A stretch of 38,362 bases of DNA from TMED14 sp041179465 (GTDB taxonomy: Bacteria > Bacteroidota > Bacteroidia > Flavobacteriales > Schleiferiaceae), in contig JBEGTJ010000005.1 in NCBI GenBank assembly GCA_041179465.1, forward strand, positions 1 to 38,362, read 5' to 3'. The notes under the pieces were generated by a model, which worked only from the letters and a program-made list of their open reading frames with translations, was not told where the DNA came from and did not search any database. This document shows positions 23,160 through 31,206 of this stretch, one piece after another. The position numbers were made by a program, and so were the translations under genes. Every line of letters begins with the position of its first letter. Position 1 is the first letter of the stretch.

Positions 23160-24316
23160 TGCTGCGGAACATGGCGCTGAGCCTGAATGCCCTGATCGCC
23201 CTGACCGCATGCGCGAGCGTCGAGCTGCCCAACCTGGTGGCCGACGACGTGCGCCTTTCGGAAGGCGCTACGGCCCAAATCAAGCAGCTCAACGTCGAAC
23301 TGAGCGAACCTGCGGGCCGCGCAACCTCGGCCAAAGTGGAGTTCATTGGGCAAACCGCGACGGCGGGCGAAGATTTCACCGCCTTTTCGGGAACCGTGAC
23401 GTGGCCCAAAGGCGAGAAGGTGGCGCAGCTCGCCCTCGAGGTCCGCGGAGACAGCACCTACGAGCCCGACGAAACCCTGTGGGTCTCGTTCTCTGAGCCG
23501 GAGCACGTGCTGCTTCCCAATCCGTTTTTTACCGTTACCCTCGAGAACGACGACTCCTACGCCGGGACCGACAGCGGCTACGTGACGCCCACGAGCTACC
23601 CGGGCAAAACCCTGGTTTGGGCCGAAGAATTTGACGGTTCGTCGCTGAGCAGTTCCTCGTGGAACTACGAGACCGGCGCCACCGGATGGGGCAACAACGA
23701 GCTCCAGTTTTACCGCAACGACCCGAGCAACGTGCGCGTCGACAACGGCCGCATGATCATCACGGCACGCAAGGAGCAGTTCGGCGGCGCCGAATACACC
23801 TCGGCCCGCGTGACGACCAAAGGCAAGCGCGAGTTTCAGTACGGGCGCATCGACATCCGCGCCAAGCTGCCCAAGGGGCAAGGACTGTGGCCTGCCCTGT
23901 GGATGCTCGGAGCCAACATCAGCCAAGTCGGCTGGCCCGCCTGCGGCGAAACCGACATCATGGAACTCATCGGCCACCAGCCGAACAAAGTGCACGGCAC
24001 GGCGCACTGGGGCGTGCAGGGCAGCGGCGTGAGCACCTACCGCACGGGGACCTACACGCTCAGCGAGGGCGACTTTTCGCAAGCCTACCACGTGTTCAGC
24101 TTGGTATGGGTTGAGAATTCCCTTCAGTTCTTGGTCGACGACCAACTCTACCACACGATCAACGTGAGCCACGTCAGCCCGGCGGCCTACCGCCACAACG
24201 CCCCCTTCTTCTTCATCGCCAACATCGCGGTGGGAGGCAATTGGCCCGGTGCGCCCGACGCCAGCACCGTTTTTCCGCAATCCATGTACGTGGACTACAT
24301 CCGCGTATTTCAGTAA
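23159..24316 (+). CDS. GH16 endo-beta-glucanase (laminarinase type), lipoprotein
   Basis: 385 residues from the ATG at 23159, which shares a base with the previous TAA. The lipobox LTAC gives Cys18. A Calx-beta-like module covers about 25-132 (VRLSEGATAQIKQLNVELSEP ... GEDFTAFSGTVTWPKGEK ... ENDDSY). The GH16 domain runs from about 150 to the end: LVWAEEFDGSSL, NNELQFYR, SARVTTKGKREFQYGRIDIRAKLP, LWPALWMLG and the catalytic GETDIMELIG with nucleophile Glu264, helper Asp266 and acid/base Glu269. Most family members have Ile/Leu/Val where Thr265 stands. GNNELQFY, the WPALWMLG stretch and the DIME motif fit laminarinases (endo-1,3-beta-glucanases). It should cut polysaccharide at the cell surface before SusCD import. 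Confidence 0.92.
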   Translation: MLRNMALSLNALIALTACASVELPNLVADDVRLSEGATAQIKQLNVELSEPAGRATSAKVEFIGQTATAGEDFTAFSGTVTWPKGEKVAQLALEVRGDSTYEPDETLWVSFSEPEHVLLPNPFFTVTLENDDSYAGTDSGYVTPTSYPGKTLVWAEEFDGSSLSSSSWNYETGATGWGNNELQFYRNDPSNVRVDNGRMIITARKEQFGGAEYTSARVTTKGKREFQYGRIDIRAKLPKGQGLWPALWMLGANISQVGWPACGETDIMELIGHQPNKVHGTAHWGVQGSGVSTYRTGTYTLSEGDFSQAYHVFSLVWVENSLQFLVDDQLYHTINVSHVSPAAYRHNAPFFFIANIAVGGNWPGAPDASTVFPQSMYVDYIRVFQ

Positions 24317-24355
24317 CCGATAAACATACCCTTCTTAATTTTTAATTCGCTTAAC

Positions 24356-25693
24356 ATGAAACAACTCCTTACTCTGGTGGCGGTGCTTTCGGCGTTTGCC
24401 GGCTTCGCCCAAAAACAGGTAACCTTTATCGTCGACATGCGCGGCTACACGGGCGCGACCTACACGGGCGTCTTCGTGAACGGAACCTGGAACAACTGGT
24501 GCGGCAGCTGCAACCCGCTGACTGACCCTGAAAACGACTCGGTGTGGACCACCACGCTTCCGTTGACCGCGGACTCGGTCGAGTACAAATTCACCCTCGA
24601 CGGCTGGAGCGGACAAGAAAACCTCACGGCCGGATCAACCTGCACCAAGACCACGGGTTCGTTCACGAACCGCTTCGCGCGCCTCAACGGCGACACGATC
24701 TTGACCGGCGTGTGCTGGCAGTCTTGCGTGAGCTGCACGGGCGTGAAGTACGCCACGTGGCAAGTGAACATGGCCAACCAAACCGTAGACACCACGGGCG
24801 TATACATTGCCGGCGGTACGGGAATGGGCGCCCCCGGCGACCACAAAATGGCCTTGATCGCGGGCACGACGCGCTACACCAAGACGTTGCGCAAGCCCAC
24901 GGGCTGGTCTTCAGACTTCACCTTCTTGAACGGCAACTGCCCGAGCTGGGGATGTAAAGAAAACCTCGCGGGCAAATCGTGCGCCGTAGGTCCCTACAAC
25001 GACCGCGGCATGACGGCGATGAACAGCGACTTCCACCTGCGCACCTGCTTTGGCGAGTGCACCACCGACGGAAGCTGCCCTGCGCCTGCCACCACGCAAA
25101 ACATCACCTTCCAGGTCGACATGACGGGCCTTACCAGCACCTTCACCAACCTGTACGTGAGCGGACAGTTCAACAACTGGAGCGGCAACGCCAACCAAAT
25201 GACGGACCCCGACAACGACAACGTATTCACGGTAACGCTTCCCTTGCTGACCGGCCAGTGGGAGTACAAGTTCTCTATGGACAACTGGGCCAGCAGCGAG
25301 CAACTCGCTCCCAACTCCAGCGACTCGCTGTGCACCAAGACGACGGGCGGATTTACCAACCGCGTCCTGCAGAGCGTTACGGGCCAAAACACGACCCTTC
25401 CGGTGGTATGCTACGCTTCGTGCTTGGCTTGCGGTGCCGACGCTTCGTTGGCTGAGGGCTTGATTTCAGCCCGCGTATTCCCGAACCCGGCCCAAGGCTA
25501 CTTTGTGGTGGAGTCGGGTGTTGCGGAAGCCATCCGCGTCGAAGTAACCACGTTGACGGGTCAAGTCGTTCACGTGGCTGAAGCGGCCAACGGCATCGCG
25601 CGCATTGCGACCGAAGGATGGGCTCCGGCGGTGTACTTCGTGCGCACGGTGAGCGACCGCGGTCAAAACATTGCTCGAGTTACGGTACAGTAA
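24356..25693 (+). CDS. T9SS-exported three-module putative carbohydrate-binding protein
   Basis: 445 residues. Signal peptide to about residue 19 (AGFAQ). Module 1 (20-128) and module 3 (247-359) are alike: xVTFxVDM, GVFVNGTWNNW / NLYVSGQFNNW, TDPENDSVW / TDPDNDNVF, VEYKFTLDGW / WEYKFSMDNW, CTKTTGSFTNR / CTKTTGGFTNR and a closing C-x(3)-C-x(2)-C. Module 2 (130-241) is a different type with GVYIAGGTGMGAPGDHKM, SWGCKENLAG, GPYNDRGM and CFGEC. The last ~73 residues are a type A T9SS sorting domain (VFPNPAQGYFVVES ... AVYFVRTV). Such modules are usually fused behind GH16 domains in Flavobacteria; here they stand alone, with no catalytic domain. A starch-binding/CBM48-like fold is likely and beta-glucan binding is inferred from the PUL. 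It is 39 bases behind the GH16 gene. Confidence 0.8.
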   Translation: MKQLLTLVAVLSAFAGFAQKQVTFIVDMRGYTGATYTGVFVNGTWNNWCGSCNPLTDPENDSVWTTTLPLTADSVEYKFTLDGWSGQENLTAGSTCTKTTGSFTNRFARLNGDTILTGVCWQSCVSCTGVKYATWQVNMANQTVDTTGVYIAGGTGMGAPGDHKMALIAGTTRYTKTLRKPTGWSSDFTFLNGNCPSWGCKENLAGKSCAVGPYNDRGMTAMNSDFHLRTCFGECTTDGSCPAPATTQNITFQVDMTGLTSTFTNLYVSGQFNNWSGNANQMTDPDNDNVFTVTLPLLTGQWEYKFSMDNWASSEQLAPNSSDSLCTKTTGGFTNRVLQSVTGQNTTLPVVCYASCLACGADASLAEGLISARVFPNPAQGYFVVESGVAEAIRVEVTTLTGQVVHVAEAANGIARIATEGWAPAVYFVRTVSDRGQNIARVTVQ

Positions 25694-25720
25694 ACAAACT
25701 TGGTGTTGATGTACCCCTAG

Positions 25721-25748
25721 GGGGAGGGGTTTTGCCCCTCCCCTTTTT
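25721..25748 (+). terminator. Strong intrinsic terminator inside the PUL
   Basis: A perfect 9-bp stem GGGGAGGGG (25721-25729) / CCCCTCCCC (25735-25743) with loop TTTTG is followed by T5 (25744-25748). It lies 28 bases after the three-module protein and 16 bases before the GH3 start. The GH3 and regulator genes would thus be expressed at a lower level by read-through, or from a promoter that was not recognised. Confidence 0.9.
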
Positions 25749-25764
25749 AATTTACCCCCTAGTT

Positions 25765-27972
25765 ATGCGCTACAAATTCCTCGTACTCAGTTTGCTGCCC
25801 GGGCTCCTCGCCGCCCAGGTGAAGCCCGTTTCCGCTCGCGTGGACAGCGTGTTGGCCCTCATGACGCTGCAAGAGCTCGTCGGCCAAACGAACCAGTACA
25901 ACGGATTTTGGAACGCCACCGGACCCCTCCCCGTCGGCAACGACTGGGTCGAGCAGCGGGTGCGCGCCCTGAAGCAGGGCGGAGTCGGTTCCGTTCTGAA
26001 CGTCGCCGGCGTGGACCAGGTTCGCGCGCTGCAAAAAGTAGCAGTCGAAGAGACCCGTCTGGGAATTCCCCTCATTTTTGGTTTGGACGTGATCCACGGC
26101 TACCAAACCCTGGCGCCGATTCCCCTCGCCGAGGCCGCGAGCTGGGACCTGGAGGCGATCCAAAATTCCGCCCGAGCGGCCGCGCGCGAAGCCACGGCCG
26201 ACGGCATCAACTGGACCTTTGCGCCCATGGTCGACGTCAGCCGCGACCCGCGCTGGGGCCGCGTAATGGAAGGTGCGGGCGAAGATCCCTACCTCGCTTC
26301 GCGCATCGCCGAGGCCCGCGTGCGCGGATTTCAAGGCGACGACCTGAGCGATCCGTCGACGCTAGCGGCCTGCTTGAAGCACTTTGCGGGCTACGGGTTT
26401 GCGGTCGCCGGACGCGACTACCACACCACCGAATACAGCGCCCACACCCTGTACAATTGGATCTTGCCGCCGTTTGAAGCCGGCGTTAAGGCCGGAGCCG
26501 CCACCGTGATGAACGCTTTCAGCGCCGCCAACGGAATCCCCGCGACGGGAGACTCGGCCCTTGTTTGGGGCGAATTGAGGCGGCGCATGGGCTTCACCGG
26601 CGTGGTCGTGTCGGACTGGGGCTCCATGGGCGAAATGACCGCGCACGGCTACGCCGCCGACCTGCGCGACGCGGCCGACCGCGCCTTGGCCGCCGGATGC
26701 GACGTCGACATGGAGTCCGACGGCTACCTGCGCTTTGGCGTGGAGCTCGCGCGACGCAACCCCGCCGACAGCCTAAGGTTTCGCGAGGCCGCCCGCCGTA
26801 TTTTGACGTTGAAATTCCAGCTCGGATTGATGGACGACCCCTACCGCTACTGCGGAACGGCTAGGCCCGACGTGCGCCCCGACACCTACGAAATGGCGGT
26901 CAAGTCGTCGGTGCTGCTCAAGAATTCGGGCGTACTGCCCCTGGGGGCTGGCCTGCGCGTCGGGCTAACGGGGCCCCTCGCCGCCGAAAAGAATGGCGTT
27001 TTGGGCAACTGGCGGGTTTCGGCCAAAGACCAGTCGGCGCAGTCGCTGGCAGAGGCCGTGGCGGGAACTTGGACCTACGTGGCCTCTTCGCCCCACTCGG
27101 TCGGTCAAGAAGCGTTTCACGCGGAACTCACCCTCAACCACACCGACACCCGCGCCAACGACGCGGCCATCAAAGCCCTCCGCAAGCACGACGTATTGGT
27201 GCTGGCCGTGGGCGAACACGGATACGAATCGGGCGAAGGCCGCAGCCGCGCTTCGCTTCGCCTGAGTGCGGTCCAGCAGGACCTCGTTCGCAAGGCCTTG
27301 GCGACGGGAAAACCGGTGGTGCTGGTGGTCTACGCGGGGCGTCCGCTGATTCTCGAGCCCTGGATTCAGGACGGAGCCGCCGCCATTCTTTGGGCCTGGC
27401 AGCCCGGCACCCTGGGCGGAAGCGCCCTCGCCGACGTGTTGACCGGCCGCCGGGAACCCTACGGCCGCCTACCTATGACGTTTCCGCGCCACGAAGGCCA
27501 GATTCCGATGAGCTACGACGGCTACGCCACGGGCCGCCCCGGACCCAAGGCCGAGGTGTTTTGGTCCCACTACACCGACGAGTCGAATGCGCCTGCCTAC
27601 CCGTTTGGCTTCGGAATGAGCTACACGAAGTTTGACTACCGCGACCTCGAAGTGAAGCCCAGCGCCACGGGATGGTCCGCCACGGTAACGCTGCGCAACG
27701 CCGGAACCCGCGCCGGCAGCGACGTGGTGCAGCTCTACGTGGGCCGTCAGGGCAACGGCCAATTGTACCCGGTCAAAGCGCTTAAGGGTTTTAAACGGGT
27801 GTACTTAGAACCCGGCGGCGAGGTGCGCGTGCGCCTCGAACTTCCGCGCGAAGCCCTCACCCAGCGCGACGGGCAGGGCCGAAGCGTGGCCTTCACCCAG
27901 GGAACCCTCACGCTCACCGTGGGGCCCAACAGCCAAGAAGGCTTAACTTGGACCACTACCTTGACCCCATGA
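25765..27972 (+). CDS. bglX: GH3 beta-glucosidase (BglX type)
   Basis: 735 residues from the ATG at 25765, chosen for its signal peptide (MRYKFLVLSLLPGLLAAQ); an upstream in-frame opening lies across the terminator. The TIM-barrel has PLIFGLDVIHG, DPRWGRVMEGAGEDP (161-175), KHFAGYG (205-211) and the nucleophile Asp284 in VVVSDWGSM. The alpha/beta sandwich carries the likely acid/base Glu491 in YESGEGRSRASL, and a fibronectin-III-like domain closes the protein (from about 640). It removes terminal beta-glucose from imported oligosaccharides in the periplasm. The gene symbol indicates subfamily only; beta-1,3 preference is inferred from the GH16 partner. The TGA stop overlaps the regulator ATG (ATGA). 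Confidence 0.94.
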   Translation: MRYKFLVLSLLPGLLAAQVKPVSARVDSVLALMTLQELVGQTNQYNGFWNATGPLPVGNDWVEQRVRALKQGGVGSVLNVAGVDQVRALQKVAVEETRLGIPLIFGLDVIHGYQTLAPIPLAEAASWDLEAIQNSARAAAREATADGINWTFAPMVDVSRDPRWGRVMEGAGEDPYLASRIAEARVRGFQGDDLSDPSTLAACLKHFAGYGFAVAGRDYHTTEYSAHTLYNWILPPFEAGVKAGAATVMNAFSAANGIPATGDSALVWGELRRRMGFTGVVVSDWGSMGEMTAHGYAADLRDAADRALAAGCDVDMESDGYLRFGVELARRNPADSLRFREAARRILTLKFQLGLMDDPYRYCGTARPDVRPDTYEMAVKSSVLLKNSGVLPLGAGLRVGLTGPLAAEKNGVLGNWRVSAKDQSAQSLAEAVAGTWTYVASSPHSVGQEAFHAELTLNHTDTRANDAAIKALRKHDVLVLAVGEHGYESGEGRSRASLRLSAVQQDLVRKALATGKPVVLVVYAGRPLILEPWIQDGAAAILWAWQPGTLGGSALADVLTGRREPYGRLPMTFPRHEGQIPMSYDGYATGRPGPKAEVFWSHYTDESNAPAYPFGFGMSYTKFDYRDLEVKPSATGWSATVTLRNAGTRAGSDVVQLYVGRQGNGQLYPVKALKGFKRVYLEPGGEVRVRLELPREALTQRDGQGRSVAFTQGTLTLTVGPNSQEGLTWTTTLTP

Positions 27973-28676
27973 GCCTCGAATCCGAACGCGCGCGGCTTAG
28001 CCCCTACTTCCAATTCGGCCAGTCCGTCGACTGCGTCGTGTTTGGCTTTGACGGCGTCCGCCTGCAAATCCTCGTCATCGAGCGGGGCGCCGAGCCTTTT
28101 TTTGGCTACGAAGCCCTTCCCGGAGACCTGGTGCGCATGGACGAGGACATTGACGAGGCCGCCACGCGAATTTTGCACGACCTCACCGGCCTCGACAACG
28201 TGTTCTTGGACCAACTGAAAACCTTTGGCCGGGTCGACCGACATCCCTTGGGCCGCGTCGTGACCACCGCCTTCTACTCGCTCATCAACCAAACCAAGTA
28301 CAATCCCCGGCCTGCCTCGTGGGCGGTGAAGGCGCGCTGGAAGTCGCTGAGCGACCTCGAAGAAATGGCCTTTGACCACCGGGAGTTGCTGCAAACCGCC
28401 CTCGACGCCCTTCAGCGCCAGGTGCGGCAGCACCCCATCGGATTTGAGTTGCTGCCCGAAGAGTTCACGCTCGCCCAGCTGCAAACGCTCTACGAGGCCG
28501 TGCTCAACACGCAGTTCGACAAAGCGAACTTCCGCAAGAAAATCCTGAGCATGGAAGTGCTCAAACCCCTCGACAAAACCCAGCAAGCGGTGCGCCACCG
28601 CCCCGCGCGCCTGTACCGATTCGACACCCAGCGCTACACGTCGCTGGCGAAGCAGGGGTTCTTATTTGAGCTCTAA
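27969..28676 (+). CDS. NrtR-like regulator: degenerate NUDIX domain plus winged helix
   Basis: 235 residues. Residues 18-145 have the NUDIX fold (VDCVVFGFDGVRLQILVIERG ... YEALPGDLVRMDEDIDEAATRILHDLTGL). The NUDIX box is damaged: the catalytic REUxEE stretch reads RILHDL, so hydrolysis is unlikely and the domain probably senses a ligand. Residues about 155-232 match the C-terminal winged helix of NrtR-type regulators (EEFTLAQLQTLYEAVL ... NFRKKILSMEVLKP ... RPARLYRFD). In Bacteroidetes, members of this family control sugar catabolism (for example AraR for arabinose). Coupling to the GH3 gene by ATGA and location at the PUL end suggest it controls this PUL. The start is set by the overlap. No ECF-sigma, HTCS or SusR-type regulator is in the window. 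Confidence 0.85.
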   Translation: MSLESERARLSPYFQFGQSVDCVVFGFDGVRLQILVIERGAEPFFGYEALPGDLVRMDEDIDEAATRILHDLTGLDNVFLDQLKTFGRVDRHPLGRVVTTAFYSLINQTKYNPRPASWAVKARWKSLSDLEEMAFDHRELLQTALDALQRQVRQHPIGFELLPEEFTLAQLQTLYEAVLNTQFDKANFRKKILSMEVLKPLDKTQQAVRHRPARLYRFDTQRYTSLAKQGFLFEL

Positions 28677-28710
28677 GGGTCCTCAGGACCCGTGTGGCAC
28701 GGCACTTGAG

Positions 28711-28718
28711 TACCTTCG
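28711..28718 (+). promoter_or_regulatory. -7-like box TACCTTCG for the DUF5686 gene
   Basis: TACCTTCG differs from TAnnTTTG at one base and ends four bases before the GTG start at 28723. It supports the GTG over the TTG at 28666 and implies a transcript with almost no leader. Confidence 0.45.
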
Positions 28719-28722
28719 CGGC

Positions 28723-30963
28723 GTGCCTCGCGTCAAGTTGTTCCTCTTAGTACTGCTGTGCAGCAGCCTCGCCGCCTTCGGCCAATCGGAGGCGGACTCC
28801 CTGCGCAACGTCAACCTCGACGCCGTACTGGTCGTGGCGGAGCCGATTGACAAAGCCTACGAAGTGCTGCGCGAGGCAGGGCGGCGCAACGCCCCTCTTC
28901 CCAGCTTTCAGTGCAGCACGGCAGTCAAGTCGAGTATAGGTTCGGGGCGCGGAATCCAGCTCCGCGAGGCCCTGAGCACCAGCCTCTTTGCGGCGCCCGA
29001 CCGCTACAGCGAGCGCATTTACCTGGCTGACGAACATACCACGAGTGGCGGACTTAGCGACGGCCGCAGCGTGCAGATGCAATTCAACGTAGGCCGCGAC
29101 GAGGGTGCGGCGCCGCAGGAGCGGTTTCAAGCGTTAGGGAAGCATTTTTTTGAGTCCTACCCCGACGGAAACTTTGACTTGTACGCTCCCAGTATTGAGC
29201 TGCCTCGGCTCATGTCGGCGCCTATTCCGTCCCCGTTGGCGGCCGATGCCGCCCTGCAGTACAAAGCCCGCGTGCTCCATGCCCAGGCGGTGGACGGTTC
29301 GGTCCTGTGGACCATTGCCATCGAGCCCCGCGGGGCAGCCGGCGCTGGGTTGCGCGGAACCCTCGTCATCGACGACCGCACCTACACGTTGGTTTCGGCG
29401 GACGTCGAGCTTCCGGTTGCGTCGCTCGCCCGCTTTCGTTCGGCACGCGTGCACCAAACCTATGCCCTGGTTGATGGACGTTCCGTAGCCACCTCGCGGA
29501 GCTTCAGCCTATTGGATGCCGTAGGCGACACCGCCCGCACCGAAATCCGCCACAGCGCGTACCTATTTGACGTCGACTTTCGGCCCCGCGATCTAGGCTT
29601 GGCTGCCGTGGAGTACAGTCCTGAAGCATTTAAAGCGGATCCAAGTGTTTGGGCTTCCGCTCGGACCATCGCCTTGTCGCCTGGCGAGGCCAAGCACATC
29701 ACTTATCAGGATAGCTTGACGCTGTACTACGATTCCGACCGGTACAAAGACAGCGTCGATGCGGAGTACAACAAATTTCACTGGTGGGAACCGCTCGTCG
29801 CTGGCGTCGGCTACCGTTCGACGCGCAAAGGCTACAGCTGGTTTGTACTGCCCATCGTGGCCCAGATGCGCTTTTTTGGCGTGGGCGGATACCGGCACAA
29901 CCTCGGTGGCAGCTTCAGCCGCACCTTTTCGAGCCAGCAGCGGCTTGAAGTAGACGGAAACCTCGACTACGGAATCGTCAACCAAGACGTCCGAGGCGAC
30001 CTCACGGCGACCTACCTATACAACCCGCGCCGCTTTGCGGCGCTCCGCCTCTCGCTCGGCGACAATTATGACTTTGTCAACACCTACGAGCCGATTTTGG
30101 GCACGTTTGCCCGCGGAAACTACGTCCGCAAAACGTTTTTTGAAGGCTCCCACCGCATCGAGCTCGCCAATGGCCTCTACCTGCGCACCTCCTTTGACTT
30201 CTCGCGCCGCCAGGCCATCACCGACCTCAAGCTCGAGGATTGGTCCAACGAGCTCTTTGGGGAGCTCAACGCCCCTACGCCCTTTCGCACTTACACCATC
30301 GCCTTGGTAGGGGCCGACTTGAGCTACACGCCGGGGCAGCGCTACGTCCTGAAGGGTCCGCGCAAAATCGCCCTGGGCAGTACGTGGCCCACCTTCTCGC
30401 TTCAGGCCCGCCAGGGCATTCCCGGCCTTTTGGGCGGAATGGTCAACTTCACCTCGCTGCGCTTCAACGCCAAGGACTTTAGGCAGTCCCGCTTTTGGGG
30501 CACCACCCACTGGAACGCGGGCTTTGGCACCTTCCTCGCCAAGGAACTCGATTCGATCCGGTTCATCGAGCATCGGTTCTTTCGCGGTTCCGACCAACTC
30601 CTGTTGAGCAACCCCACGACCAGCCTTCAAGCGCTGGACTCGACCTACCACACCGCCCGCCCTTGGGTTGAAGCCTACCTCATTCACCACTTTGACCGCT
30701 CGCTGCTGGACCGCATTCCGCTCGTGCGCGCCCTGCACCTCGTGCCCGCTGTGGGGGGCGGCATGGTCTACGTCGCCGAGGCCAAGGTGTTCCACGCTGA
30801 GGTCTATGGCGGACTCGAGCTCCCCATTCGCCTCTGGGACCAGCGCGCCCGCATCGGCGCCTACCGCGTCTGGACCAACCGCGGAACTCCCGAAGTTCCT
30901 GGATTCCGGCTCAAAATCGGCATGGACTTTTACGACAGCTACCGGGGGCGCTGGAACTATTAG
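28723..30963 (+). CDS. DUF5686-family outer membrane protein
   Basis: 746 residues when started at GTG 28723, which gives a clean signal peptide (VPRVKLFLLVLLCSSLAAFGQS); a longer TTG-started version is less plausible. After a short region (AYEVLREAGRRNAPLPSFQC) the protein has a soluble part to about 310, then a long beta-rich region with alternating aromatic strands ending in KIGMDFYDSYRGRWNY, as in DUF5686 barrels. The carboxypeptidase-regulatory-like domain that often precedes DUF5686 is missing here. The family's function is unknown. It follows the NrtR-like gene by 46 bases but has its own -7-like box, so membership in the PUL is doubtful. Confidence 0.75.
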   Translation: MPRVKLFLLVLLCSSLAAFGQSEADSLRNVNLDAVLVVAEPIDKAYEVLREAGRRNAPLPSFQCSTAVKSSIGSGRGIQLREALSTSLFAAPDRYSERIYLADEHTTSGGLSDGRSVQMQFNVGRDEGAAPQERFQALGKHFFESYPDGNFDLYAPSIELPRLMSAPIPSPLAADAALQYKARVLHAQAVDGSVLWTIAIEPRGAAGAGLRGTLVIDDRTYTLVSADVELPVASLARFRSARVHQTYALVDGRSVATSRSFSLLDAVGDTARTEIRHSAYLFDVDFRPRDLGLAAVEYSPEAFKADPSVWASARTIALSPGEAKHITYQDSLTLYYDSDRYKDSVDAEYNKFHWWEPLVAGVGYRSTRKGYSWFVLPIVAQMRFFGVGGYRHNLGGSFSRTFSSQQRLEVDGNLDYGIVNQDVRGDLTATYLYNPRRFAALRLSLGDNYDFVNTYEPILGTFARGNYVRKTFFEGSHRIELANGLYLRTSFDFSRRQAITDLKLEDWSNELFGELNAPTPFRTYTIALVGADLSYTPGQRYVLKGPRKIALGSTWPTFSLQARQGIPGLLGGMVNFTSLRFNAKDFRQSRFWGTTHWNAGFGTFLAKELDSIRFIEHRFFRGSDQLLLSNPTTSLQALDSTYHTARPWVEAYLIHHFDRSLLDRIPLVRALHLVPAVGGGMVYVAEAKVFHAEVYGGLELPIRLWDQRARIGAYRVWTNRGTPEVPGFRLKIGMDFYDSYRGRWNY

Positions 30964-30986
30964 CGAGGTTCGCTCGTTGGCTGACC

Positions 30987-31122
30987 GTTACTTGCTGCTG
31001 GTTTCTAGTTACCGCGCAGCGGCTTTAGCCCCGAAGGGGCCCTAGCGCGAAGCGCCCTAGCGCGCAGCGCAGCAAGCAACGAGAAACAAGTAACCGCGCG
31101 CAGCGCCGAAAGCGCGAAGCGC
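30987..31122. repeat. Inverted heptamer arrays enclosing GCGAAGC mini-hairpins
   Basis: The plus-strand array (30987-31014) has GTTACTT, GCTGCTG, GTTTCTA, GTTACCG in 7-base register. The minus-strand array (31094-31067) has GTTACTT, GTTTCTC, GTTGCTT, GCTGCGC. Between and after them are GC-rich hairpins with GAA loops: GCCCC-GAA-GGGGC (31028-31040), GCGC-GAA-GCGC (31045-31055) and the same again at 31112-31122. The core GCGAAGC is known as an unusually stable DNA mini-hairpin. The element fills the gap between the DUF5686 and M61 genes. Confidence 0.8.
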
Positions 31123-31206
31123 CAAGCGCAGCGTAATTTTTAAGACCTTTGCGCGACTAAACGCACCGACGTGCAACCCATCATCACCAATCCGCATCTC
31201 CATCTT

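Noticed and set aside
25618..25764. Longer start for the GH3 protein.
   Set aside because: It would read through the end of the preceding gene and the terminator; the ATG at 25765 begins a proper signal peptide.
28723..30963. DUF5686 gene as a PUL member.
   Set aside because: It follows the regulator by 46 bases but has its own -7-like box, and DUF5686 proteins are not known PUL components.
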